Origin: Paralteromonas sediminis
GTDB taxonomy: Bacteria > Pseudomonadota > Gammaproteobacteria > Enterobacterales > Alteromonadaceae
Direction of reading: 5' to 3'
DNA: 64,000 nucleotides
Assembly (NCBI RefSeq): GCF_003820355.1
Contig: NZ_RPOK01000001.1
Coordinates: 1,080,847 to 1,144,846 of the forward strand
Positions 49,361 to 60,247 of the stretch are shown here, one piece after another (position 1 is the stretch's first letter; every line of letters begins with the position of its first letter). The notes beneath the pieces are model-generated. The model saw nothing but the letters and a program-made list of their open reading frames with translations. It searched no databases and was not told the origin of the DNA. The translations under genes were made by a program, and so were the position numbers.

Positions 49361-50545
49361 TTACTCACCGTCCAGGCCCAATTGCAAATATACGTAGTCT
49401 TTTAATTTGTCGAACATGCCACCTTCATTAACCTCGTGTAAGGTCACGAGCGGGTATTCAGCGACGTCCTCACCTTCGAGCTGTAAATAAAGCGTTCCAA
49501 CTACCTGACCTTTTGCCAACGGTGCCTTCAATTTCTCATTGAGCTCGAAGTTTGCCTGAAGATTTTTAGCCTGGCCTCGTGGGATCGTGATGGGAGTCGC
49601 TTGGTTGATACCCAAGTCAACGGTCTCTCTGTCACCCATAAAAATACGGTGTGCAACGAAGCTCTCTCCTGCTTGATAAGGAGTTACTGTTTCATAGAAG
49701 CGAAACCCATAGCGAAGTAGCTTCTTATTTTCTACTTTTCGGGCCCGTTCACTTTCTGTGCCCATAACCACTGAAATGAGTCTCATGTCGCCCTGGATGC
49801 CGGATGTGATCAAGCTGTAGCCCGCATCAGAAGTGTGACCTGTTTTAATGCCATCAACGTTCAGGCTTGGGTCCCAAAGTAGGCTATTGCGGTTAAACTG
49901 CTTGATATCGTTATAGGTAAATTCTTTTTCACTGTAAATGGCATACATATCTGGCACTTCATTTATAAGTGCACGTGAAAGTATTGCCATATCGCGCGGA
50001 GACGTATAGTGCTCAGGGTCGTGAAGCCCGTGGCTATTGACAAAGTTACTTGCCGTCATACCCAACGCAGCAGCATATGAGTTCATCATGCTCGCAAATG
50101 CCGCTTCTGAGCCAGCAACATGTTCAGCCATGGCAACGCACGCGTCATTGCCCGATTGCACAATGATCCCTCTAAGTAAGTCTGAAACGGAAACCTGTGT
50201 GCCTACCTCAATAAACATTTTCGATGAGTCAGGAAAGTTTTTAGCCCATGCGTTCTCTGAAATAGTTACCTGGTCATCCAGACTAATATTGCCGGCATTG
50301 AGTTCTTTACCGATGGCATATACCGTCATTATTTTGGTCAGGCTAGCTGGATATATCTGCATATCTGCATTTTGACCCGCAATAATATGGCCTGTTTCAT
50401 GGTCCATCAGCACAAAGCCTTCAGCGGCAACAGAAGGCACGGGCGGGATGACTACCGCAGCATTGGCTGAAAATGAACTGGAGAGTACCAGACTGATTAA
50501 AAAGAAAAGAACCTTAGATTTAGCGCTAGAAGACATCAAAGACAT
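49361..50545 (-). CDS. dacA: D-alanyl-D-alanine carboxypeptidase (PBP5/6 type)
   Basis: DacA trims the terminal D-Ala of peptidoglycan stem peptides in the periplasm. From the ATG at 50545 (MSLMSSSAKSKVLFFLISLV) it has 394 residues with a signal peptide ending near ANAA. Active-site motifs are SLTK (Ser68, Lys71), SGN in IVQSGNDACVAMAEH, and KTG in GIKTGHTSDAGYSL. The C-terminal beta domain and amphipathic anchor (MFDKLKDYVYLQLGL) fit PBP5/6. The frame opens 22 codons earlier, but that part does not give a signal peptide. Confidence 0.96.
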   Translation of the reverse strand: MSLMSSSAKSKVLFFLISLVLSSSFSANAAVVIPPVPSVAAEGFVLMDHETGHIIAGQNADMQIYPASLTKIMTVYAIGKELNAGNISLDDQVTISENAWAKNFPDSSKMFIEVGTQVSVSDLLRGIIVQSGNDACVAMAEHVAGSEAAFASMMNSYAAALGMTASNFVNSHGLHDPEHYTSPRDMAILSRALINEVPDMYAIYSEKEFTYNDIKQFNRNSLLWDPSLNVDGIKTGHTSDAGYSLITSGIQGDMRLISVVMGTESERARKVENKKLLRYGFRFYETVTPYQAGESFVAHRIFMGDRETVDLGINQATPITIPRGQAKNLQANFELNEKLKAPLAKGQVVGTLYLQLEGEDVAEYPLVTLHEVNEGGMFDKLKDYVYLQLGLDGE

Positions 50546-50629
50546 TGTGTTTCCATTTATATTTGTTGTGTGTCGATCAAAACCACGGCATTTTAACGCA
50601 ATTAGAGCCAAGTTACGTAAAAAAGTTTC

Positions 50630-51472
50630 CTAAAGACCGATAATATACGCGCCTGGATAGCCATTTCGTTGTAAGTCACTCAGCAATTGGCTTACCTGAA
50701 ACCGGTCTTGAAATGGGCCTAGCCTAAGCCTGAACAGATTGTCGACAAAGGGCAGTGCGGTTGGAACTTGATACAGAGATGCAAGGCCGTCTGAAAGCGC
50801 CTTGGCGTTATGTTTGTCAGATAAGGCTGCAACCTGAATATAGATCCCTTCGCTTTTCTCGGGCTCAGTTGTGGGAGGGACAATACCCGCATACTCTTCA
50901 AAAGACTGAGTCGGGCCTTTTCCGACGGTATATAAACCTTCAGGGCTGACATGAATCACCTCAATTTTAACCTTGGCGACTCCATTTTTCATCGTGTCCA
51001 GCTTTTTGGCTGCAGCATAGGAGAGGTCAATAATTCGGTCATCGTGAAAAGGCCCTCTATCATTGACGCGGACAATAGCAGTTCGGTTATTCTCAAGATT
51101 AGTGACTTTAACGAATGAGGGGAGTGGCAAGGTAGTGTGAGCAGCAGACATAGCAAACATGTCATACGTTTCGCCATTAGATGTTAGGTGACCGTGAAAT
51201 TTCTGACCATACCAAGAGGCATAACCTATTTGCTCAAACCCTTTGCCAGATGACATAGGAAAGTATTGTTTACCCAACACAGTGTAAGGGCGATTGTTGT
51301 GCTCTCTGTAGGGCTCATAACGCGGTGTTGCATCTCGCATTTCCGGTTCAGCATAATTAAATTGTGGGGCTGAATCCTGTTTTTGTGCATATCGTCCGCT
51401 AGGAGACTGTGCACAACCGCCTACAATGGCAGTGATAGCCAAGTAAAAGAATATTCTAGTTATAGCGCGCAT
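50630..51472 (-). CDS. rlpA: RlpA-family lytic transglycosylase lipoprotein
   Basis: This 280-aa lipoprotein has lipobox VGGC (Cys20) and a double-psi beta-barrel with GYASWYGQKFHGHLTSNGE, VNDRGPFHDDRIIDLSYAAA typical of RlpA. It ends in a C-terminal SPOR domain (about 200-280) that binds denuded septal glycan. In Pseudomonas, RlpA cleaves naked glycan strands for daughter-cell separation; the same is inferred here. It shares one base with the rodA stop. Confidence 0.95.
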   Translation of the reverse strand: MRAITRIFFYLAITAIVGGCAQSPSGRYAQKQDSAPQFNYAEPEMRDATPRYEPYREHNNRPYTVLGKQYFPMSSGKGFEQIGYASWYGQKFHGHLTSNGETYDMFAMSAAHTTLPLPSFVKVTNLENNRTAIVRVNDRGPFHDDRIIDLSYAAAKKLDTMKNGVAKVKIEVIHVSPEGLYTVGKGPTQSFEEYAGIVPPTTEPEKSEGIYIQVAALSDKHNAKALSDGLASLYQVPTALPFVDNLFRLRLGPFQDRFQVSQLLSDLQRNGYPGAYIIGL

Positions 51473-52560
51473 CAGCGTGATAATAGTCGTTTTTGTGTGC
51501 CGATGGACATGAGAATGCCAAATCCTGCTAACAATGTCACCATTGATGTGCCACCATAACTGACAAGCGGTAGTGGCACGCCTACTACAGGCAATAATCC
51601 CGACACCATTCCCATGTTTACAAAGACGTAGACAAAAAATGTTAGCGTAATTGCTCCAGCGAGTAATTTTGAATAGGCGTCCTGTGCTCTTACTGCAAGC
51701 ACTAAGCCGCGACCAATAATGAACAGATAAATAGCGAGAAGCGCCATCACGCCAATGAGACCAAATTCTTCACTGTAAACGGCAAAAATAAAATCAGTGT
51801 GGCGTTCGGGTAGAAACTCAAGTTGAGATTGCGTACCTTTAAGCCAGCCTTTTCCCTCAAAACCGCCAGAACCAATGGCTATTTTAGACTGAATGATGTG
51901 ATAACCCGAACCCAAGGGATCACTTTCGGGATTCAGGAAAGTTAGCACACGCTGCTTTTGGTAATCCTGCATCAGGAAGAACCACATGATGGGTAGGAAT
52001 GCACCAGCTAGCAAAGCGACATAAGCAATGAGGCGCCAGCGCATGCCTGCAAGAAAGAGCGCGAAAATACCGCTGCTAGCAACGAGTAGGGAGGTGCCTA
52101 AATCAGGTTGTTTGGCAATGAGGATAGTCGGAATAATGACCAACACAAAACCAACAAAAATATTCAAGGTCTTAGGCGGTAAATCAAATTTACTGATATA
52201 CCAGGCAATCATCATAGGCACAGCCAGTTTCATGATTTCTGAAGGCTGAAAGCGGATTATATGTAAATCAAGCCACCGCTGTGCGCCTTTACCCACATCG
52301 CCAAACAGCAGCACAGCGACCAGCATGAGTAATCCGACAACATAGCCATAAACAGAGACACGTCGATAAAAAGCAGGTGGGATTTGTGCCAAGACCAACA
52401 TAACGACCATGGCGACGCCGAGTCGAGTCACTTGGCGATAAATTAAGTCAATATCTTGTCCGCCTGCTGAATAGATAGCAACCAGGCCTACTGACATCAA
52501 GGTTAGTAGGCCAACGAGCAATGTCAGGTCGATATGAATAGCGGCAAGAAAACGCTTCAT
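51472..52560 (-). CDS. rodA: Rod-shape glycosyltransferase RodA
   Basis: RodA is the SEDS peptidoglycan polymerase of the elongasome. From the ATG at 52560 (MKRFLAAIHIDLTLLVGLLT) the protein has 362 residues and about ten membrane helices. SEDS signatures include HIIQSKIAIGSGGFEGKGWL, LPERHTDFIFAVYSEEFGL, and LPLVSYGGTSMVTLLAGFG. The ATG overlaps the mrdA stop in an ATGA, so PBP2 and RodA are coupled as the two halves of one synthase. The upstream 16 in-frame codons belong to mrdA. Confidence 0.97.
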   Translation of the reverse strand: MKRFLAAIHIDLTLLVGLLTLMSVGLVAIYSAGGQDIDLIYRQVTRLGVAMVVMLVLAQIPPAFYRRVSVYGYVVGLLMLVAVLLFGDVGKGAQRWLDLHIIRFQPSEIMKLAVPMMIAWYISKFDLPPKTLNIFVGFVLVIIPTILIAKQPDLGTSLLVASSGIFALFLAGMRWRLIAYVALLAGAFLPIMWFFLMQDYQKQRVLTFLNPESDPLGSGYHIIQSKIAIGSGGFEGKGWLKGTQSQLEFLPERHTDFIFAVYSEEFGLIGVMALLAIYLFIIGRGLVLAVRAQDAYSKLLAGAITLTFFVYVFVNMGMVSGLLPVVGVPLPLVSYGGTSMVTLLAGFGILMSIGTQKRLLSR

Positions 52561-54476
52561 GATGACGTATACTCCAGAACCTTGCGCTTTTCCGTCGGTG
52601 AGTACCACTTGTCTTCAGGCAGTGGATTCAGGGTAAAGTAATAGTCAAACATGGCACGGGCAACCGGAGCAGCATTCGAACTGCCGCCACCTGCGTTTTC
52701 TATCACAACTGCAATAGATACTTGAGGGGCATCATAGGGGGCGTAGCCAACATACATGGCATTGTCCCGTAAATGCTCTGCCACATTTTCTTCCTCATAT
52801 TCTTCATCTTGAGCAACGGAAAACAGTTGTGCAGTGCCTGTTTTTCCCGCAGAAACATAAGGCGCTGTGGCAAAGGCATTAAAGGCAGTGCCGTGATCAC
52901 GGTTAACCGTTCCATACATGGCATCGAGCACTAAATCCCAGTTCGCTTCTTTTTTCATCGCCACCGGCCTTAGGGTTTTGGGTAATTCAACTGTGATTTG
53001 TTCGTTTTCGATATAGCCGCGCTTTATTTGCGGTATGAAGCGTTCGCCCTTGTTGATCAGCGTATTCACAGACTGTGCGATTTGGACCGGCGTGGCGGTC
53101 CAGAAACTTTGTCCTATGCCAACCGGAATGGTGTCACCAATGTACCAAGGCTCGTTAAACCTGGCCTTTTTCCAGCCTCTGCTGGGCATATTCGCCGCTG
53201 ACTCTTCGTGTAAATCTATACCTGTGTAATCACCGAACCCAAAGTCCATCATCGACTCGCTGATTTTGTCGATACCCGTTCTGTAGGCTAAATCGTAGTA
53301 AAACGTGTCACAGGAAACTTCAATGGCTTTTGTTAGATTTACTTTACCGTGACCGCCTCTTTTCCAGTCGCGCCATACATGACTGACATTTGGCAGTCTG
53401 TAACGTCCGTAGTCTGTCATTTCTTCGTCTGGAGTGATCACTTCATGTTCCAGACCAACCAGTCCTAAATGCGGCTTGATCGTTGATGCTGGTGGGTATT
53501 GCCCTTGTGTTGCACGATTAATGAGCGGCCTGTCTGTGGAATTGAGAAGTGCGGAATAGTTTGCCTGGCTAATACCGTGAACAAACATGTTGGGGTCATA
53601 ACTTGGGCTTGAATAAAGTGCCAGTACGCCCCCTGTGGACGGGTCAGTCATAACGACGGTACCACGTCTGTCTCCGAGCAATTCAGCGGCTTTTTGTTGT
53701 AACCGTAAGTCGATATTAAGCACAATATCCTGACCCGGCGTGGGAGGCTGAACTTCCAGTGTTCTGATTATCCGCCCTTGGCTATTAACTTCAACTTGTT
53801 GGTAACCCACTTTGCCGTGAAGCAGGCTTTCATGAAAACGTTCTACGCCAAGCTTACCGATATCATAGGTGGCAGCGTAATTATCTTCCTGTCCTGCTTC
53901 TATGAGCTTTTGCAGGTCTTTCTTGTTTATTTTAGAGACATAGCCCAACACATGGGTTAGCAACCCTGCATAGGGGTAATGTCGCGAAAGGCGGGCTTCT
54001 ATTGATACACCAGGAAAACGGTATTTATTGGCTGAGAATATGGCTACTTCCTGTTCTGACAAACGCGTTTTAAGGGCGATAGGTTTAAACCGTCTCTGGC
54101 CTCTAAGTGTTTGTTTAAAGCTGCTGATATCTTCTTCTGTAATAGGGAAAAGCGCCTTGAGCTGAGACAGGGTTGTGTCTAAATCATCAATATCCTCGGG
54201 GATTAATTCAAGACTGAATACAGGCTGGTTCTCTGCCAATAAAACACCATTGCGATCGTAAATTAACCCTCGGTTAGGAGCGACGGGCAGTACTTTTATG
54301 CGATTGGTATCGGAGCGTGTTTCAAAATCCTGATGCTGCTTAACTTGCAAGACATATAAATTGCTGAGCACTACGCCCAGTAGCAGACTGGTGATGATAA
54401 AAGCAATAAACGCGCGTCGAGTCACCAGATTGGCTTCTGCAGTATGATCGCGAATAGTTTGACGTTTAATCGGCAT
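52557..54476 (-). CDS. mrdA: Penicillin-binding protein 2
   Basis: PBP2 is the elongation-specific transpeptidase that works with RodA. The 639-aa protein has a short cytosolic N-terminus, one membrane helix (about 21-43), the pedestal region, and a transpeptidase domain with nucleophile Ser331 and Lys334 (PASTIKPH), the second motif SCD in EVSCDTFYYDLAYRTG, and KTGTAQLF. It lies two bases after rlmH and overlaps rodA by four bases. Confidence 0.97.
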   Translation of the reverse strand: MPIKRQTIRDHTAEANLVTRRAFIAFIITSLLLGVVLSNLYVLQVKQHQDFETRSDTNRIKVLPVAPNRGLIYDRNGVLLAENQPVFSLELIPEDIDDLDTTLSQLKALFPITEEDISSFKQTLRGQRRFKPIALKTRLSEQEVAIFSANKYRFPGVSIEARLSRHYPYAGLLTHVLGYVSKINKKDLQKLIEAGQEDNYAATYDIGKLGVERFHESLLHGKVGYQQVEVNSQGRIIRTLEVQPPTPGQDIVLNIDLRLQQKAAELLGDRRGTVVMTDPSTGGVLALYSSPSYDPNMFVHGISQANYSALLNSTDRPLINRATQGQYPPASTIKPHLGLVGLEHEVITPDEEMTDYGRYRLPNVSHVWRDWKRGGHGKVNLTKAIEVSCDTFYYDLAYRTGIDKISESMMDFGFGDYTGIDLHEESAANMPSRGWKKARFNEPWYIGDTIPVGIGQSFWTATPVQIAQSVNTLINKGERFIPQIKRGYIENEQITVELPKTLRPVAMKKEANWDLVLDAMYGTVNRDHGTAFNAFATAPYVSAGKTGTAQLFSVAQDEEYEEENVAEHLRDNAMYVGYAPYDAPQVSIAVVIENAGGGSSNAAPVARAMFDYYFTLNPLPEDKWYSPTEKRKVLEYTSS

Positions 54477-54478
54477 GG

Positions 54479-54949
54479 TTACTCGCGATGGTAAGGGTGG
54501 TTCTGCGTAACAGACCAGGCTCTGTAAAGGCTTTCAGCAACGATAATACGTACCAAGGGATGGGGTAAAGTTAGTTCAGACAAAGACCAGCGTTGCTCTG
54601 CAGCTTCAATACACGACTGCGCCAGTCCTTCAGGACCACCTATTAGAAGTGCCACATCTCTTCCATCCATTTTCCATGCATCCAACTGGCTTGCTAGCTG
54701 TGACGTACTCCAAGGCTTCCCCGTTACTTCCAGCGTCACTATGCGCTGGCCTTTACCAACAGCTTGTAACATAGCGTCACCTTCCTGCGCGGTAATACGA
54801 TCAATATCGGCATTTTTACCGCGTTTGACTGGCGCTATCTCTTTAAATTCTACGGGCATGTCTTTAGGAAAGCGCTTAATGAAAGTGTGCACGCCTTCGT
54901 CTACCCATTTGGGCATTTTATTCCCTACAGCAACAATGTTGATGCGCAT
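54479..54949 (-). CDS. rlmH: 23S rRNA pseudouridine-1915 N3-methyltransferase
   Basis: RlmH is a SPOUT-class methyltransferase that modifies helix 69 of 23S rRNA. The 156-aa protein begins [19 protein letters not shown] and carries the trefoil-knot SAM site [20 protein letters not shown] and the C-terminal [19 protein letters not shown] with NHPYHRE. Its length is exact for the family. It lies nine bases after rsfS on the same strand. Confidence 0.98.
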   Translation of the reverse strand: MRINIVAVGNKMPKWVDEGVHTFIKRFPKDMPVEFKEIAPVKRGKNADIDRITAQEGDAMLQAVGKGQRIVTLEVTGKPWSTSQLASQLDAWKMDGRDVALLIGGPEGLAQSCIEAAEQRWSLSELTLPHPLVRIIVAESLYRAWSVTQNHPYHRE

Positions 54950-54958
54950 GGCGCGATA

Positions 54959-55276
54959 CTAACTCCAAAGCTTCTCGAGTTGATAAAAGTCGCGCGTTTC
55001 GTCCTGCATGACGTGCAAAACAACCTCTCCAAGGTCAACCAGCACCCATTCACCGGATTCTTTACCCTCTACACTAAGAGGCGGGCTGCCAGCGTGCTTG
55101 CTTTCCACGACCACATTTTCAGCAATAGACATGACGTGTCGTTTTGAGTTCCCCGAACAAATCACTAATGTGTCGGTAACAGAAGATTTGCCTGTGACAT
55201 CAATAGTGACGATGTCACGCGCTTTCATATCTTCTACTTTATCAATAACAAACGCTTTTAAATCTGTAGTTTGCAA
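54959..55276 (-). CDS. rsfS: Ribosomal silencing factor RsfS
   Basis: RsfS binds L14 on the 50S subunit and blocks subunit joining in nutrient limitation. The 105-aa protein starts MQTTDLKAFVIDKVEDMKAR and has IDVTGKSSVTDTLVICSGNS and GEWVLVDLGEVVLHVMQDET. It directly follows nadD (nine bases); the cobC-like phosphatase found between them in E. coli is absent. Confidence 0.97.
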   Translation of the reverse strand: MQTTDLKAFVIDKVEDMKARDIVTIDVTGKSSVTDTLVICSGNSKRHVMSIAENVVVESKHAGSPPLSVEGKESGEWVLVDLGEVVLHVMQDETRDFYQLEKLWS

Positions 55277-55285
55277 TTCTGCTCC

Positions 55286-55936
55286 TTAAATTTTTCGATA
55301 GAGTTGATGCTCAGCAATATAGCTTTGCACCTGGCTGGGAAGCCATTTTGATTTATCACCTGGCGCTTCAGTCATTGCTGCTCTTAACGCAGAAGACGAC
55401 ACTGATAGCGGCGGAGAGCTGCACCGATACACGAAGCCACAGGCTTGCTGATGCAATGCACCGGCCTCTTTTACGCCATGCTCAGATAACCAAGATTGCA
55501 CGGCATTAGAGAAATGAGCATGCGGTGTTGGTCTGGGCATAACAATGAGATGGCAGTAGTTTAACAGCGATTCCCACTCACGCCATTTATCTAAAGTATA
55601 CAGCGAATCGTCGCCAAGGAAAAAACTCAATGACACATCACTGCCTAACTTTTCTCGAATGGCGCGTAGAGTATTGACGGTAAAGGATGGACTGGGTAGG
55701 TGCAGTTCGAGCGCCTCTACATACAGAGTGACATCGTTATCACTGTAATGCGTGCAAAGAATATCTAACATATTGATACGATGTTCGTCACTCACTGGCA
55801 ATTGTGTCTTCAATGGCGAGAGTTTACATGGCATCAAGCCAACCTTTTTAATGTTGCACTCTCTCGCGGCATATCGCACAGCATGTATGTGGCCCAGATG
55901 AGGCGGATTAAAGGTGCCGCCGAGAAGCGCAAGCAT
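55286..55936 (-). CDS. nadD: Nicotinate-nucleotide adenylyltransferase
   Basis: NadD adenylates nicotinate mononucleotide in NAD biosynthesis. The 216-aa protein has the nucleotidyltransferase motif LLGGTFNPPHLGHIHAVRYA and SFFLGDDSLYTLDKWREW, and the C-terminal ISSTxxR-type site is seen as VSSSALRAAM. The start abuts the holA stop with no gap. Confidence 0.96.
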   Translation of the reverse strand: MLALLGGTFNPPHLGHIHAVRYAARECNIKKVGLMPCKLSPLKTQLPVSDEHRINMLDILCTHYSDNDVTLYVEALELHLPSPSFTVNTLRAIREKLGSDVSLSFFLGDDSLYTLDKWREWESLLNYCHLIVMPRPTPHAHFSNAVQSWLSEHGVKEAGALHQQACGFVYRCSSPPLSVSSSALRAAMTEAPGDKSKWLPSQVQSYIAEHQLYRKI

Positions 55937-56953
55937 TTATTCGCACCAAGGCAATTGCAACAGGGCAGGTGTCACAAAAACCAAGCAAAGATGGTTGAGG
56001 GCGACAAAGGGTCTGACTACCGTTTGTTGTTTAAAAACATGGTCAGCCTGTTGCAACAATTTACCTATGTCCACAAGGTGTTCGCCAGATAATCGGTTTA
56101 AGGCTTGTTGATAGTAACCTTGTCTGGGCCCCCAGATGCGATAGGACTGCCAGTTTACGGGCCCTGCGATGTGCTTTATCTCTGTTAGTGTTTGCCATTC
56201 CCTGATCAGTGCCCAAATGATGATGTTGGGTTCTAGCCCTTCCGATTCTAAGGATAACAATAATCGGGTCATTTTCGCGCCGTCGCCTGCTAGCATAGTG
56301 TCGATAAGCTGAAAGACATTGTAGCGAGACTGATTCACCACGGCTTCTTCTATGTGCGTTTCATTAATCGTTTGATCAGCGTATACCAGAGCCAACTTCT
56401 CTATTTCTTGTGCCCCTGCCAGCATATTGCCCTCACAGTACTCGGCCAATAAACTCGCAGCCTGAGGAGTCATTGTGAGGTTTGTATTGCGAGCAGTTTG
56501 TTCGAGCCACTGTAATAGCTGTTTGCCTTCAAGTGGGTAACAGGGAATGTACCTTCCGTTAGTATCAAGTGCTTTAAACCACTTTGTTCGTTGAACGTCT
56601 TTGCCAATTCTCGGCCCATGAACAATAAGAAGCGTATCTGGGTTAGCTTGTTCCGCTATCAGCTCTAGCGCCTTGGCACCTTCCTTTCCTGGTTTTCCAG
56701 TGGGGAGTTCCAGTTCAATCAACTGTTTAGCACTAAAAAGTGACATACTTTGAGTGGCATCATAAAGGTGTTGCCACTCAAATTCAGCATCCTGAACCAA
56801 TACGGTTCGTTCATCAAACCCACTGGCTCTGGCTGTATTTCTGATCGCTTCAACTGCACTAAGCTTTTGTTGTGGTTCATCACCAAATACCAAGTAAAAC
56901 GGGACTAAGTGCTTGGCCAGATCAGCGTCTAGGCGGTTGGGGTACAGTTGCAT
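55937..56953 (-). CDS. holA: DNA polymerase III delta subunit
   Basis: HolA is the clamp-loader wrench subunit. The 338-aa protein has the AAA+-like N-terminal region with YLVFGDEPQQKLSAVEAIRN, LIVHGPRIGKDVQRTKWFKA, and a helical collar domain (ITEAVVN-like segment EEAVVNQSRYNVFQLIDTML). As usual for delta it lacks a Walker A motif. It lies three bases from lptE and immediately before nadD. Confidence 0.95.
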   Translation of the reverse strand: MQLYPNRLDADLAKHLVPFYLVFGDEPQQKLSAVEAIRNTARASGFDERTVLVQDAEFEWQHLYDATQSMSLFSAKQLIELELPTGKPGKEGAKALELIAEQANPDTLLIVHGPRIGKDVQRTKWFKALDTNGRYIPCYPLEGKQLLQWLEQTARNTNLTMTPQAASLLAEYCEGNMLAGAQEIEKLALVYADQTINETHIEEAVVNQSRYNVFQLIDTMLAGDGAKMTRLLLSLESEGLEPNIIIWALIREWQTLTEIKHIAGPVNWQSYRIWGPRQGYYQQALNRLSGEHLVDIGKLLQQADHVFKQQTVVRPFVALNHLCLVFVTPALLQLPWCE

Positions 56954-56956
56954 TAT

Positions 56957-57468
56957 TTACTCAGCATCTACAGCCGAATTAGCCTGGCTGGACAACAACC
57001 GGATAATGCGGTCTGCAGCCTCTTTGCGCATTTCAGACACAACTAGGTCAAGTTCTCTGGACTTAGCTAGCACCTGGTCAGGATCGTCCTGATAGTCGCG
57101 TAACACTTCAACACGACTCTCAATCGGTGCTTTTCCCGGAAACGTCACAGCGTAATTGACACTATATATCAGCTCATATTCTGCAACCTGGCCCGTTGGG
57201 AAGACTGACAGTAAACGACGTTCCAACGATTCCGGCTGAAGTTGAATTACGATCGCGCCAGGCGCTGAAACTTCTTTGATGTACGTTATTTCATAGACAG
57301 ATAATCGCTCCTGAAAGTCACGTGCCAGACGCCCCTGTACAGAAGCCGCAGTAATGGCTACGCCCGAGGTATTCTCGGGCAAAGGCAGCGTGCCTCTTAG
57401 CGCAAAGCCACACCCTGTTGCAAAAACAAGGGGCAAGAGTATCAATGCAGTCGCGATAATTCTAAGCA

Positions 57469-57469
<1 letters not shown>
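56957..57469 (-). CDS. lptE: LPS-assembly lipoprotein LptE
   Basis: LptE plugs the LptD barrel that inserts lipopolysaccharide in the outer membrane. The 170-aa protein has lipobox FATGC (Cys20) followed by GFALRGTLPLPENTSGVAIT, and IQLQPESLERRLLSVFPTGQ. Position between leuS and holA supports the call. It shares one base with the leuS stop. Confidence 0.95.
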
Positions 57470-60183
<2,714 letters not shown>

Positions 60184-60194
60184 TTAGGGAAAGT

Positions 60195-60223
60195 TTGACA
60201 CTGCTGTGGTTTCGCGCTTCACT
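60195..60223 (+). promoter_or_regulatory. Candidate promoter for the Lon-like protease gene
   Basis: TTGACA (6/6), 17 bases, TTCACT (3/6). The predicted start is close to 60230, which argues for translation starting at the later ATG at 60248. Confidence 0.4.
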
Positions 60224-60247
60224 GACACAAAAATGAAGATGAACGGA